Source of the DNA: Spongilla lacustris
Taxonomy: Eukaryota; Porifera; Demospongiae; Spongillida; Spongillidae
Direction: 5' to 3'
NCBI GenBank assembly: GCA_949361645.1
Contig: OX442432.1
Coordinates: forward strand, 5,149,990 to 5,213,989
DNA: 64,000 nucleotides
The position numbers and the translations under genes are program-made. Each line of letters starts with the position of its first letter. Within the stretch, counting starts at the first letter, position 1. Below, one piece after another: positions 21,382 to 33,100 of this stretch. Below the pieces are notes generated by a model. It searched no databases, was not told the DNA's origin, and saw nothing but the letters and a program-made list of their open reading frames with translations.

Positions 21382-21674
21382 TAGCCTGGACCTGATGGAG
21401 AAGGAGTTCTCTGGAGCCTGGACCTGATGGAGGAGTTCTTTGCACCCTGAACGTGATAGAGACGCCGAAGTTCTCTACAGTCTGGCCCTGATGGAGAAGG
21501 AGTTCGAGGAAGGGAGGGAGGGAGGGTACACGCAATACATCCCATAATGCTAGCTTCAATATGTAATAGGCTTCAGTACATGATCTAATTATAAATATAC
21601 ACACAAACATGCACATGGGGTAATAATTCTACCAAAAAGGTCATTTTCATCCATTTTGAAATCCACTCATTAAT

Positions 21675-22198
21675 GATAGATCGAACAAATGCCTACATGT
21701 AGGCAAAAAGTGCTGTTTTAGCCTAAGTGTAGGCGTTCTATTGCAATGTATGGTCCTCGCATTCAATACCGAATAAAACTTTGTACAAGAATGAAGTAAC
21801 ACTTAAGCATAGGCCTTCGTTTCTAATTCGCACTGGAGCTCATTCAACCATCGGCACTTTAGATACACAATCGAGATGGAGGAGCATACAAAAATTGCCC
21901 ACGATCCTGACGAAAATGAGTATAAAAGTTGGAAATCGTGTGTATTTGGCAAAAAGAGTTAAAATTATAGCAGCCTATAAAACAAAGAATGGCAAATCGG
22001 AAGAACTCCAGCTAAATGAGGGGCATGCCCCAACAAAGCATACGTGACACTAGCAGCTCGTTGGCGGTGTTTTCTGCCACCACCTTGCAAGTAGCCCTCT
22101 ATGGTGTATTGAGGCTGTTTGTTCATTGTTTGGAATAAAGCAATTTGCGACGCCTACATGTAGGTTAATGCGCCTACGCGTAGTTGACGATCTATCAT
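21675..22198. mobile_element. Miniature inverted-repeat element
   Basis: The ends ATGATAGATCG (21675) and CGATCTATCAT (22188-22198) are exact reverse complements. Just inside each end is a CCTACATGTAGG palindrome. The 88-codon frame inside (21781-22047) resembles no known protein and may be incidental. No clear target duplication. Confidence 0.55.
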
Positions 22199-22204
22199 GT
22201 GTGT

Positions 22205-23260
22205 GAGTGGAGAGTGGGGTATGATGTTGGGTGATGTTTGATGATGGTGGGTGGGGTACGATGTTGGGTGATAGTGGGTGAGTGGAAGATGTGGTATGAT
22301 GTTGGGTGATGGTGGGTGAGTGGAGGGTGGGGTACGATGTTGGGTGATGGTGGGTGGGTTTGAGGGTGGGGTATGATGTTGGGTGATGATGGGTGGGTGG
22401 AGGGTGGGGTATGATGTTGGGTGATGGTGGGTGGGTGGAGGGTGGGGTATGATGTTGGGTGATGGTGTGTGAGTGGAGGGTGGGGTATGATCTTGGGTGA
22501 TAGTGGGTGAGTGGAAGGTGTGGTAAGATGTTGGGTGATGGTGGGTGAGTGGAGGTGGGGTACGACGTTGGGTGATGGTGTGTGAGTGGAGGATGAGGTA
22601 CGATGTTGGGTGATGGTGGGTGAGTGGAGAGTGGGGTAAAATGTTGGGTGATAGTGGGTGGGTGGAGGGTGGGGTACGATGTTGGATGATGGTGGGTGAG
22701 TGGTGGGTGGGGTATGATGTTGGGTGATGGTGGGTGAGTGGAGGGTGGGTGGAGGATGTGGTACATGTATGTTGGGTGAAGGTGGCGTATGATGTTGGGT
22801 GATGGTGGGTTGGTGGAGGTGATGGTGAAGGAGAGAGGTACAACTTGGTACTATGGGTATGGTGGTATGATGGATGTACAGTGGTGATGTATGGTACAGA
22901 TGAGTAGGGTGCAGTGGTGAATATGGTGGTAGAGAGTGCAATGGTGATAGAGGTTTGCTAGTGGTGATCCCACCCACCTACACAACTTATATGTGAGGTG
23001 GTGTGTTAGAGTATTGAGTGATTGTGTTGTGTAATTATTGACCAATTGTATTTTGGTGATGGAGGGTGAGGGTGGGTGGAGGTACAGTGGTAATGGAGGT
23101 ACAGTGGTGATGGAGGTAGAGTGGTGATGGAGGGAAGGTGGAGAGTGCATGGTGGGTGGAGGGTACAGTGGTGATAGAGGGTTTGTGGAGATACAGTGCT
23201 GATGGAGGGTGGGTGGAGGGTAAGTGGGAGTGCAGTGGTGAAGTGTTAGATGTGGGTATG
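22205..23260 (+). repeat. 38-bp GT-rich minisatellite
   Basis: About fourteen copies of a ~38-bp unit (ATGATGTTGGGTGATGGTGG, then GTGGGTGGAGGGTGGGGT) to about 22760, then a long degenerate tail of GGTGATGGAGG words to about 23260. His/Pro/Thr-rich minus-strand frames are by-products. Confidence 0.9.
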
Positions 23261-24763
23261 AGTCAATTGTTTGATGGTTGGAGGTGGTCTGAATGAGCGT
23301 TGGTGGTAGTAAGGGGTATGCATTTACTTTGGGATGAGTGCACTTTGTCAGAGGGTTGTTGTGTATAAATGGGAGTGGCTTGGGTGATGTGTCTATGAAT
23401 GGAACAGTGAGTGATAATGTTACGTGGTGTGTGGACGTTAGGACGTGGAAAGATGGAAGTAGTCTGAGTGTGTATGGGCTTTTGGGATCAGTATACATCT
23501 ATGGAGGTGGTTGTGCATGTATGTATGTGTGTGATAATGGAAGTTGGTGTGTGTGTAGTATGTTTATAGTGTATGTGGATGTGAGTAGAGGTGGTCTGCA
23601 TGGCTGCTGGGTAAATGGTAGTGTCTGGACTTTGGGATGAGTGCAGTTGTGTGTGATAAGCATGTAGTAGGTGCATGTGCAATGATGGGAGGTGGTGTTT
23701 TGAAGTTTTGATGATTTTTATGTAGGAGGTTATATGTTTATGAATATATGTGGGATGGATAGTGTGATTGTTGTAGATAGTATGGATGAAATGTTTATAA
23801 GTGGTGGTGTATTGCTACCTGTACATGTAGGAGTTCTAGCTTGAACCCACTTACACCCTCCAGGTGGCATTGACTAAATGCTGTTGCCATCACTCAGCAT
23901 CAGTGAAGTCATCCAGGGCTGTTCACCACTCCAGCTTCATCCGCTTTGTCATGCTAATTCAATTCATTGTGTATTTATGTTGTTTTAGCGCACGTTTCTC
24001 AAGCTTTCCTTGTCTACACTATCGACCCCGCCTATGACTTTTTAACCGTAATTTTCTAGAATTTTTATAATGCAAATAAGCCGCCATCGTTGCCATTTCC
24101 AACAGCTGCACAACTAGGTTGTAGTATTATGTATCGAAGGAAAGCGTTGGACGTACGCTGTGGTTATGGTAGGTTGTTGGACGCTAATATCGTATGGTGT
24201 CGCATTTATGCGCCTACAGCCGTTAAACATCATCAATTAATTTACGTATCGCATTTATGCGCCTACGGCCGGCAATCGGTTAACAGACATATGTGAACAC
24301 TCTCTATAGCATTGTTAACCATCATAGCCTGTATCTTAACCCTTTGTCAAAGGTTAGAAGCAAATCATACATTATTGCAGCTAATCGAATTACAAAAGCG
24401 TGAAAAAAGCCCTGCCACCGAGGGGGGGGGGGGGGGGGGGGCAAAAAACAAAGTGGAAGACACCATCCCCCAACTTTGAAGAGCTTATTGAGAGCATCAC
24501 GAATATGCTATTATTTTTTTCAGGGGGGTCTAGGAAAAAAAGTTATGAGGTATGAAAGTTAGAGGGGGGAGGGGGGGTCTTGGCCAAAAAAAATTTTTTG
24601 AAAAAAATTCATCACTTTTCTTTTTTTTTTTGCACTTTAGCTCGCACTACAGCAACATAATTATGGAATCATATTGTTTGTAGTATTCATGGGTGTCCAA
24701 TTCGTGCAAAGATAGGGCTTAACTGCCTATGATATCTAGTGCGATTGTAAGCTATTTCGTCGT
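23261..24763. other. Intergenic sequence up to the gap
   Basis: GT-rich sequence to about 23800, then unique sequence. A 20-base G tract lies at 24422-24441. A direct repeat 'cgcatttatgcgcctac' occurs at about 24201 and 24247. No exon could be supported. Confidence 0.4.
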
Positions 24764-24963
24764 NNNNNNNNNNNNNNNNNNNNNNNNNNNNNNNNNNNNN
24801 NNNNNNNNNNNNNNNNNNNNNNNNNNNNNNNNNNNNNNNNNNNNNNNNNNNNNNNNNNNNNNNNNNNNNNNNNNNNNNNNNNNNNNNNNNNNNNNNNNNN
24901 NNNNNNNNNNNNNNNNNNNNNNNNNNNNNNNNNNNNNNNNNNNNNNNNNNNNNNNNNNNNNNN
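24764..24963. other. Assembly gap, 200 N
   Basis: Exactly 200 unknown bases, most likely a placeholder of arbitrary size between contigs. Order and distance across it should not be trusted. Confidence 0.99.
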
Positions 24964-25299
24964 ACAGTTTAAAGGAGACTAGTAGGTAGTGAGCTGAAAG
25001 ATGCAGCTGATTCAGAGATGAAGGTTATCATTCAAATTCAAAAGAGTAAGAAGGAAATGTATGAAGAGGAATATAAGGATGTGTACAAGAAAGCTGGCAC
25101 TACACAAGTTCTGCATCTAATCAAGCCTTGGCATGGAACTGGAAGAGCAGCAAATGCTGATTCTGCATTTGCAAGCAAGCTAAAGTCATTTATAATAGTA
25201 TTTTTAAGAGGTTTAATACAAACCACTGTATCACCATCGTTCATACAGCATCAGGGCTGTATGCACATTTTATTTTTGCTGTACAAGCTCTGGTATTGA
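24964..25299 (+). pseudogene. piggyBac-type transposase fragment (DDE_Tnp_1_7)
   Basis: The frame from about 24973 reads a helical stretch (ELKDAADSEMKVIIQIQKSK) and then 'LIKPWHGTGRAANADSAFAS'. The P-W-x-G-x-GR...ADS-x-F pattern is the block around the second catalytic Asp in piggyBac-family transposases. A following 'RGLIQT' fits the family's 'GL..tGlvKT'. The frame then drifts into unrelated sequence, and its 5' side is cut by the scaffold gap, so only about 75 recognisable residues remain. It is a decayed or truncated copy. Confidence 0.62.
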
Positions 25300-25656
25300 C
25301 AATGGTGGAAACAACTACTCACGCTATTGTATGTATCAAACAAGTGTGAGATTTAGATTTATCACAAGTTCAGCTACATGTACATGTACATGTACATCTA
25401 CATAGCCCTTTCTATGTGAAATTTTTTCCTGTAGAAATTTGGCTGTAGCAGTCTTAACCAAGCCCGTAAAATCACACTGGTTTATACTTAAGTATGCATC
25501 ACACTGTCTTAAGTAAATTCATTCCTGATTACTATTAAAAGCTACAGGAATTTTAACCCCACCCTCATAAACTCATCTTCGCAAATTTGCAGAAGTGCAT
25601 GGATTTTTTTATCCCAAACTTGTCACCTAGAATTAAGACACCTCTTACACACCCAC

Positions 25657-25758
25657 CTCATCCTTCACGTTCACATCCACACCACCCTTAGTCAGTAGTC
25701 TCCTCACGGTGGCTATGTCACCATCTTGTGCAGCAGCCAACAGTCGTGTTGAAGTACC
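25657..25758 (-). CDS. Ankyrin-repeat exon, probably first repeat of a gene
   Basis: A 102-bp phase-0 exon (acceptor 'cctatccag', donor GTGGGT) encodes 34 residues: LLAAAQDGDIATVRRLLTKGG followed by VDVNVKDE. This is a typical N-terminal ankyrin repeat. It could belong to the same minus-strand gene as the exons at 20.5 and 13.8 kb, but the assembly gap lies between. Confidence 0.68.
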
Positions 25759-25919
25759 CTGGATAGGTTTTTAACATAAGTAGCGACATAGTGATGGATC
25801 TATGATTAAACACCATCCAAAAACCAAAGGAGTTTTAACCCCACTCTCATATAAACTCCTCGCCAACAGTTATGCAGATTTGAAGATGTTCCACTTAAGA
25901 GTTAAGACACCAATCCCAC

Positions 25920-25992
25920 CTCATTCTTCACATTCACATCCACACCACCAACACAAGCAGGAGCCAACGGTTGTGTCAGTTGTAGGGACATA
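25920..25992 (-). pseudogene. Internally deleted copy of the ankyrin exon
   Basis: The minus strand matches the ends of the exon at 25657-25758 (CAACCGTTGGCTCCTGCT... and GGTGGTGTGGATGTGAATGT) but lacks about 40 bp in between. The surrounding intron sequence ('ccaaa.aacca.aggagttttaacccca') is also duplicated (25540 and 25820). Confidence 0.6.
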
Positions 25993-26187
25993 GAGTATAT
26001 ATAGCCTGCTAGTATGACCAAACATTGTTCAATGCCCAATAAGCCAAGGACACTTAAGTGTCCTTGAATAAGCGTAGGAGCGAAGCGAACACTTCGATCT
26101 CCACAGGCACATATATATTAATGGTTGCTGGTTGGGGGGCCTTGGGGCAGATGGAGACAATCATTTCATTAGCGTAGGTACGTTGTT

Positions 26188-26496
26188 TACCGTACTGCCA
26201 AGACGTTTTGGCGACAACTAGTTGGCGGAAAGTTCCGCCAACCGTGTCGCCATCAACTTAATATTTAATTTTCTCCGCTATCCGCGTCGATCGCTGAGGG
26301 GGGGCGGGGGGAGGAGCATTCTGTACGTAATTATATAGCTAACTGTACATGTAGACGATATTTCCGCCAATTATAAATCGCCTTAAATTTAACGATCCTG
26401 AGACTTCCGCCAATTGAAAATCGCCAGTTAGTTAAAATAAATCGTTTTGGCTCCGCCAAACAGTTCTCTCCACTATTATGTCTTGGCAGTACGGTA
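26188..26496. mobile_element. Miniature element with perfect 17-bp terminal repeats
   Basis: TACCGTACTGCCAAGAC at 26188-26204 is exactly inverted at 26480-26496. The 309-bp interior has several 'ttggcggaa/ttccgcca' words in both orientations and no coding capacity. Target duplication not resolved. Confidence 0.72.
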
Positions 26497-27127
26497 GTCA
26501 CTCACACACAGCACTCAGATCCAGCCAGTACCAACAGTAACTTACTTGCCCCATGTGTGTCACGCGCGCAAGTCCTTCATAAACGATCGCGCTTGTGTTC
26601 TTATACTGCACCCGGTACCCGGTATCAAAAATGCTAACACCCTATTATTATGTTCCAGATATTCATATTTGGAACATATATGTACATGTTTTACGTGCCC
26701 ATGCTTCGCCTCGTACCCATGCAGATCTTAAATATTAAACAATGTCCTAGGAAGCTGTTAGTATTACATTGCATTGACTGTGTTTCCTACTGGTTAATTA
26801 ACCATACAATGTCCCAACATCCCAACACAAATCTGGCACATGAAGATCAAGTCTACATAAATGACACAATAATGGTTATGTACTATAGGGTCTGGAAACA
26901 AGACCAGTAAAGTCATGGGGCATATCTGCATGCAAAAGGCAACAACCAGCTCAAAATAACTGCATGATATGAATCCTGCCTCCTGTACTCAAACCTTGAA
27001 GGCTGTTATCCACTGTACCCTTATGTGATATGATGGCTACATCATTATCCTCAGGGTGGTGCAGGAATGATAGGTATATAAAGATGATAAATATATAAAT
27101 ATTGATCTGAGTAGTGAACATACACAG
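26497..27127. other. Intergenic
   Basis: No gene seen. This is the region 3' of the AREL1-like gene. Confidence 0.4.
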
Positions 27128-30100
27128 TCAACATACAAGACAAAGGTGCACAGTCAAGCCAAACCAAAACCTCTGAGACCCTTCCATTATGGCCGTCACA
27201 AGTGCTGAATGAAAGTGCTGGTACGAATCATACGTGGACAAGTAAAGCCTGTTGAAGCTGTGTGGAGAGACAAGGACACAGGTCACACAATAGCCTCGTG
27301 CCCAGATCCAACAACAGTGTACAGTGCCCACACATATAGTGATGATGTAATCATCTGACTAAAGAGCGTAGCAATGATGTAATCCACCTATTGCTGCACC
27401 ATATTATATGGTCTGGGCACCAGACACAGCATACTCATCTTACCACGTGGCAGCAGTAGGAAGCCTTCCATGAGATCAGGATTACTGCGGAAAGATTCGT
27501 ATGGGTTGGGACAAGTATTGGAAATCACTTGGTGGGAGCCGAGAGCAACCGGTCACAAACTGAAGGAGGCGTGCCATCTCCTCTGTGCTAAACCCCTGCA
27601 GGGCCGCCCAGATACACGAGACTACTTCCTGCCACTTGCTGTCCCCACTGTCCACTTTGGCATGCCTCCTTAGCTCCTCGTAGATCACTGCCTCCACACC
27701 ACACATCAAAAGCTGTGGTGGACCAAGAGAAGGGTTAGCTCCCTGCAGGCAGAAGGGACTACCTCTCAATACATACCTCAAGTTCCTTCTCATCAAATAT
27801 TGCCAGAAGCTCACCTGGTACCAGCGTGTGAAAACCTTGGGAAACATTATTTTGCAATATAATGTATATAATGCAAGCCCACCTGAGCACTCTGATACCT
27901 TCAAGAAAGGCTTTGACCTCTTTCTTAACAGACATGACCAGTCGGTGCTCAGCCAGAAGTGCAAGGTACTCCAGCTTGTTGGCCTCAGTGATGGCCATAC
28001 CATCTTCCCCTTTCTTCAGAGGCACAACCTGCCATGTTAGCACCACCAAGGTCACGCCAAGACTTCCCCCATCCCATCACACCCCACCAGGAGGTGATCG
28101 CTTACCACCACTTTACCAATGGACCTGTCATACTCCTCGTCAGCAAACACCAGGTCTAGACCAGTGATGTTGTGTGTCATCAGTTTAAGGTGGCATGAGT
28201 TGAGTCACTTAAGCACACCTGAACATGATCCTGTTCTGTATTTAAGAGCAGTACAAACACAATCTGCCATATGCTAACTTGTGTGGTGACTTTGAGTCCC
28301 ATGATCTGTACCAGGATGGACCTGGTGAATCTTGCCTTTGTCAGCTGGGGCTTTCCAAAGGCATTTTCAACGATGCACTTCCCAACAACTCGGCCGACAT
28401 ACTTGTAGTAGCTGAGGTCAAGGTTTGGGGGTCTGTGTAGCCGAGAGCTAGGGTGTACCTACATAGCAAGGGAAAGAGAAGGGTGGGGATAGGTGTACCT
28501 TCATAGCAAGGGAAAGAGACGGGAGGGGATAGGTGTACCTTCATAGCAAGGGAAAGAGAAGGGAGGGGATAGGTGTACCTTCATAGCAAGGGAAAGAGAA
28601 GGCTGGGGATAGGTGTACCTTCATAGCAAGGGAAAGAGACGGGAGGGGATAGGTGTACCTTCATAGCAAGGGAAAGAGAAGGCTGGGGATAGGTGTACCT
28701 TCATAGCAAGGGAAAGAGAAGGGTGGGGATAGGTGAACCTTCATAGCAAGGGGAAGAGAAGGGTGGGGATAGGTGTACCTTCATAGCAAGGGAAAGAGAA
28801 GGGTGGGGATAGGTGTACCTTCATAGCAAGGGAAAGAGAAGGGTGGGGATAGGTGTAACTTCATAGCAAGGGAAAGAGATGGCTGAGGATAGGTGTACCT
28901 TCATAGCAAGGGAAAAAGAAGGGTGGGGATAGGTGTACCTTCATAGCAAGGGGTAGAGAAGGGTGGGGATAGGTGTACCTTCATAGCAAGGGAAAGAGAA
29001 GGGTGGGGATAGGTGTACCTTCATAGCAAGGGAAAGAGAAGGGTGGGGATAGGTGTACCTTCATAGCATAGGACAGAGAAGGGTGGGGATAGGTGTACCT
29101 TCATAGCAAGGGAAAGAGAAAGGTGGTGATAGGTGTACCTTCATAGCAAGGGAAAGAGAAAAGTGGGGATAGGTGTACCTTCATAGCAAGGGAAAGAGAA
29201 GGGTGGGGATAGGTGTACCTTCATAGCAAAAGAAAGAGGAGCGTGGGGATAGGTGTGCATTCATAGCAAGGGAAAGAGAAGGGTAGGGATAGGTGTGCAT
29301 TCATAGCAAGGGACAGAGAAGGGTGGGGATAGGTGTGCATTCATAGCAAGGGAAAGAGAAGGGTGGGGATAGGTGTGCATTCATAGCAAGGGACAGAGAA
29401 GGGTGGGGATAGGTGTGCATTCATAGCATAGAACTGAGAAGGGTAGGGATAGGTGTGAATTCATAGAGAAGGGTGGGGATAGGTGTACCTTTATAGCAAG
29501 GGAAAGAGAAGGGTGGGGATAGGTGTACCTTCATAGCAAGGGAAAGAGAAGGGTGGGGATAGATGTACCTTCATAGCAAGGGAAAGAGAAGGGTGGGGAT
29601 AGGTGTACCTTCATAGCAAGGGAAAGAGACGGGAGGGGATAGGTGTACCTTCATAGCAAGGGAAAGAGAAGGGAGGGGATAGGTGCACCTTCATAGCAAG
29701 GGAAAGAGAAGGCTGGGGATAGGTGTACCTTCATAGCAAGGGAAAGAGAAGGGTGGGGATAGGTGTACCTTCATAGCAAGGGAAAGAGAAGGGTGGGGAT
29801 AGGTGTACCTTCATAGCAAGGGAAAGAGAAGGGTGGGGATAGGTGTACCTTCATAGCAAGGGGAAGAGAATGGTGGGGATAGGTGTACCTTCATAGCAAG
29901 GGAAAGAGAAGGGTGGGGATCGGGGTACCTTCATAGCAAGGGAAAGAGAAGGGTGGGGATAGGTGTACCTTCATAGCAAGGGAAAGAGAAGAGTGCAGGG
30001 ATAGGTGTAACTTCATAGCAAGGGAAAGAGAAGGGTGGGGATAGGTGTACCTTCATAGCAAGGGAAAGAGATGGCTGGGGATAGGTGTACCTTCATAGCA

Positions 30101-33100
30101 AGAGGAAAAGAAGGGTGGGGATAGGTGTACCTTCATAGCTAGGGAAAGAGAAGGGTGGGGATAGGTGTACCTTCATAGCAAGAGAAAGAGAAGGGTGGGG
30201 ATAGGTGTACCTTCATAGCAAGGGACAGAGAAGGGTGGGGATAGGTGTACCTTCATAGCAAGGGAAAGAGAAGGGTGGGGATAGGTGTACCTTCATAGCA
30301 AGGGGAAGAGAAGGGTGGGGATAGGTGTACCTTCATAGCAAGGGAAAGAGAAGGGTGGGGATAGGGGTACCTTCATAGCAAGGGAAAGAGAAGGGTGGGG
30401 ATAGGTGTACCTTCATAGCAAAGGAAAGAGAAGGGTGGGGATAGGTGTACCTTCATAGCAAGGGAAAGAGATGGCTGGGGATAGGTGTACCTTCATAGCA
30501 AGGGAAAAAGAAGGGTGGGGATAGGTGTACCTTCATAGCAAGGGGAAAAGAAGGGTGGGGATCGGTGTACCTTCATAGCTAGGGAAAGAGAAGGGTGGGG
30601 ATAGGTGTACCTTCATAGCAAGAGAAAGAGAAGGGTGGGGATAGGTGTACCTTCATAGCAAGGGACAAAGAAGGGTGGGGATAGGTGTACCTTCATAGCA
30701 AGGGAAAGAGAAGGGTGGGGATAGGTGTACCTTCATAGCAAGGGGAAGAGAAGGGTGGGGATAGGTGTACCTTCATAGCAAGGGAAAGAGAAGGGTGGGG
30801 ATAGGGGTACCTTCATAGCAAGGGAAAGAGAAGGGTGGGGATAGGTGTACCTTCATAGCAAGGGAAAGAGAAGGGTGGGGATAGGTGTAACTTCATAGCA
30901 AGGGAAAGAGATGGCTGGGGATAGGTGTACCTTCATAGCAAGGGAAAAAGAAGGGTGGGGATAGGTGTACCTTCATAGCAAGGGGTAGAGAAGGGTGGGG
31001 ATAGGTGTACCTTCATAGCAAGGGAAAGAGAAGGGTGGGGATAGGTGTACCTTCATAGCAAGGGACATGGTAGGGTGGGGATAGGTGTACCTTCATAGCA
31101 AGGGAAAGAGAATGGTGGTGATAGGTGTACCTTCATAGCAAGGGAAAGAGAAGGGTGGGGATAGGAGTACCTTCATAGCAAGGGAAAGAGAAGGGTGGGG
31201 ATAGGTGTACCTTCATAGCAAGGGAAAGAGATGCGTGGGGATAGGTGTGCATTCATGGCAAGGGAAAGAGAAGGGTGGGGATAGGTGTGCATTCATAGCA
31301 AGGGACAGAGAAGAGTGGGGATAGGTGTGCATTCATAGCAAGGGAAAGAGAAGGGTGGAGATAGGTGTGCATTCATAGCAAGGGACAGAGAAGGGTGGGG
31401 ATAGGTGTGCATTCATAGCATAGAACTGAGAAGGGTAGGGATAGGTGTGAATTCATAGAGAAGGGTGGGGATAGGTGTACCTTTATAGCAAGGGAAAGAG
31501 AAGGGTGGGGATAGGTGTACCTTCATAGCAAGGGAAAGAGAAGGGTGGGGATAGATGTACCTTCATAGCAAGGGAAAGAGAAGGGTGGGGATAGGGGTAC
31601 CTTCATAGCAAGGGAAAGAGACGGGAGGGGATAGGTGTACCTTCATAGCAAGTGAAAGAGAAGGGAGGGGATAGGTGTACCTTCAAAGCAAGGGAAAGAG
31701 AAGGCTGGGGATAGGTGTACCGTCATAGCAAGGGAAAGAGAAGGGTGGGGATGGGTGTACATTCATAGCAAGGGAAAGAGAAGGGTGGGGATAGGTGTAC
31801 CTTCATAGCAAGGGAAAAAGAAGGGTGGGGATACGTGTACCTTCATAGCAAGGGGAAGAGAAGGGTGGGGATAGGTGTACCTTCATAGCAAGGGAAAGAG
31901 AAGGGTGGGGATAGGGGTACCTTCATAGCAAGGGAAAGAGAAGGGTGGAGATAGGTGTACCTTCATAGCAAGGGAAAGAGAAGGGTGGGGATAGGTGTAA
32001 CTTCATAGCAAGGGAAAGAGAAGGGTGGGGATTGGTGTACCTTCATAGCAAGGGAAAGAGATGGCTGGGGATAGGTGTACCTTCATAACAGGGGAAAAAG
32101 AAGGGTGGGGATAGGTGTACCTTCATAGCAAGGGGAAAAGAAGGGTGGGGATAGGTGTACCTTCATAGCAAGGGAAAGAGAAGGGTGGGGATAGGTGTAC
32201 CTTCATAGCAAGGGACAGAGAAGGGTGGGGATAGGTGTACCTTCATAGCAAGGGAAATAGAAGGGTGGGGATAGGTGTACCTTCATAGCAAGGGAAAGAG
32301 AAGGGTGGGGATAGGTGTACCTTCATAGCAAGGGAAAGAGAAGGGTGGGGATAGGTGTGCATTCATAGCAAGGGACAGAGAAGGGTGGGGATAGGTGTAC
32401 CTTCAAAGCAAGGGAAAGAGAAGGCTGGGGATAGGTGTACCGTCATAGCAAGGGAAAGAGAAGGGTGGGGATGGGTGTACATTCATAGCAAGGGAAAGAG
32501 AAGGGTGGGGATAGGTGTACCTTCATAGCAAGGGAAAAAGAAGGGTGGGGATACGTGTACCTTCATAGCAAGGGGAAGAGAAGGGTGGGGATAGGTGTAC
32601 CTTCATAGCAAGGGAAAGAGAAGGGTGGGGATAGGGGTACCTTCATAGCAAGGGAAAGAGAAGGGTGGAGATAGGTGTACCTTCATAGCAAGGGAAAGAG
32701 AAGGGTGGGGATAGGTGTAACTTCATAGCAAGGGAAAGAGAAGGGTGGGGATAGGTGTACCTTCATAGCAAGGGAAAGAGATGGCTGGGGATAGGTGTAC
32801 CTTCATAACAGGGGAAAAAGAAGGGTGGGGATAGGTGTACCTTCATAGCAAGGGGAAAAGAAGGGTGGGGATAGGTGTACCTTCATAGCTAGGGAAAGAG
32901 AACGGTGGGGATAGGTGTACCTTCATAGCAAGGGAAAGAGAAGGGTGGGGATAGGTGTACCTTCATAGCAAGGGACAGAGAAGGGTGGGGATAGGTGTAC
33001 CTTCATAGCAAGGGAAATAGAAGGGTGGGGATAGGTGTACCTTCATAGCAAGGGAAAGAGAAGGGTGGGGATAGGTGTACCTTCATAGCAAGGGAAAGAG

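Noticed and set aside
22050..23498. His/Pro/Thr-rich minus-strand frames of more than 200 codons
   Set aside because: They are translations of a GT-rich minisatellite; three overlapping frames are open for the same reason.
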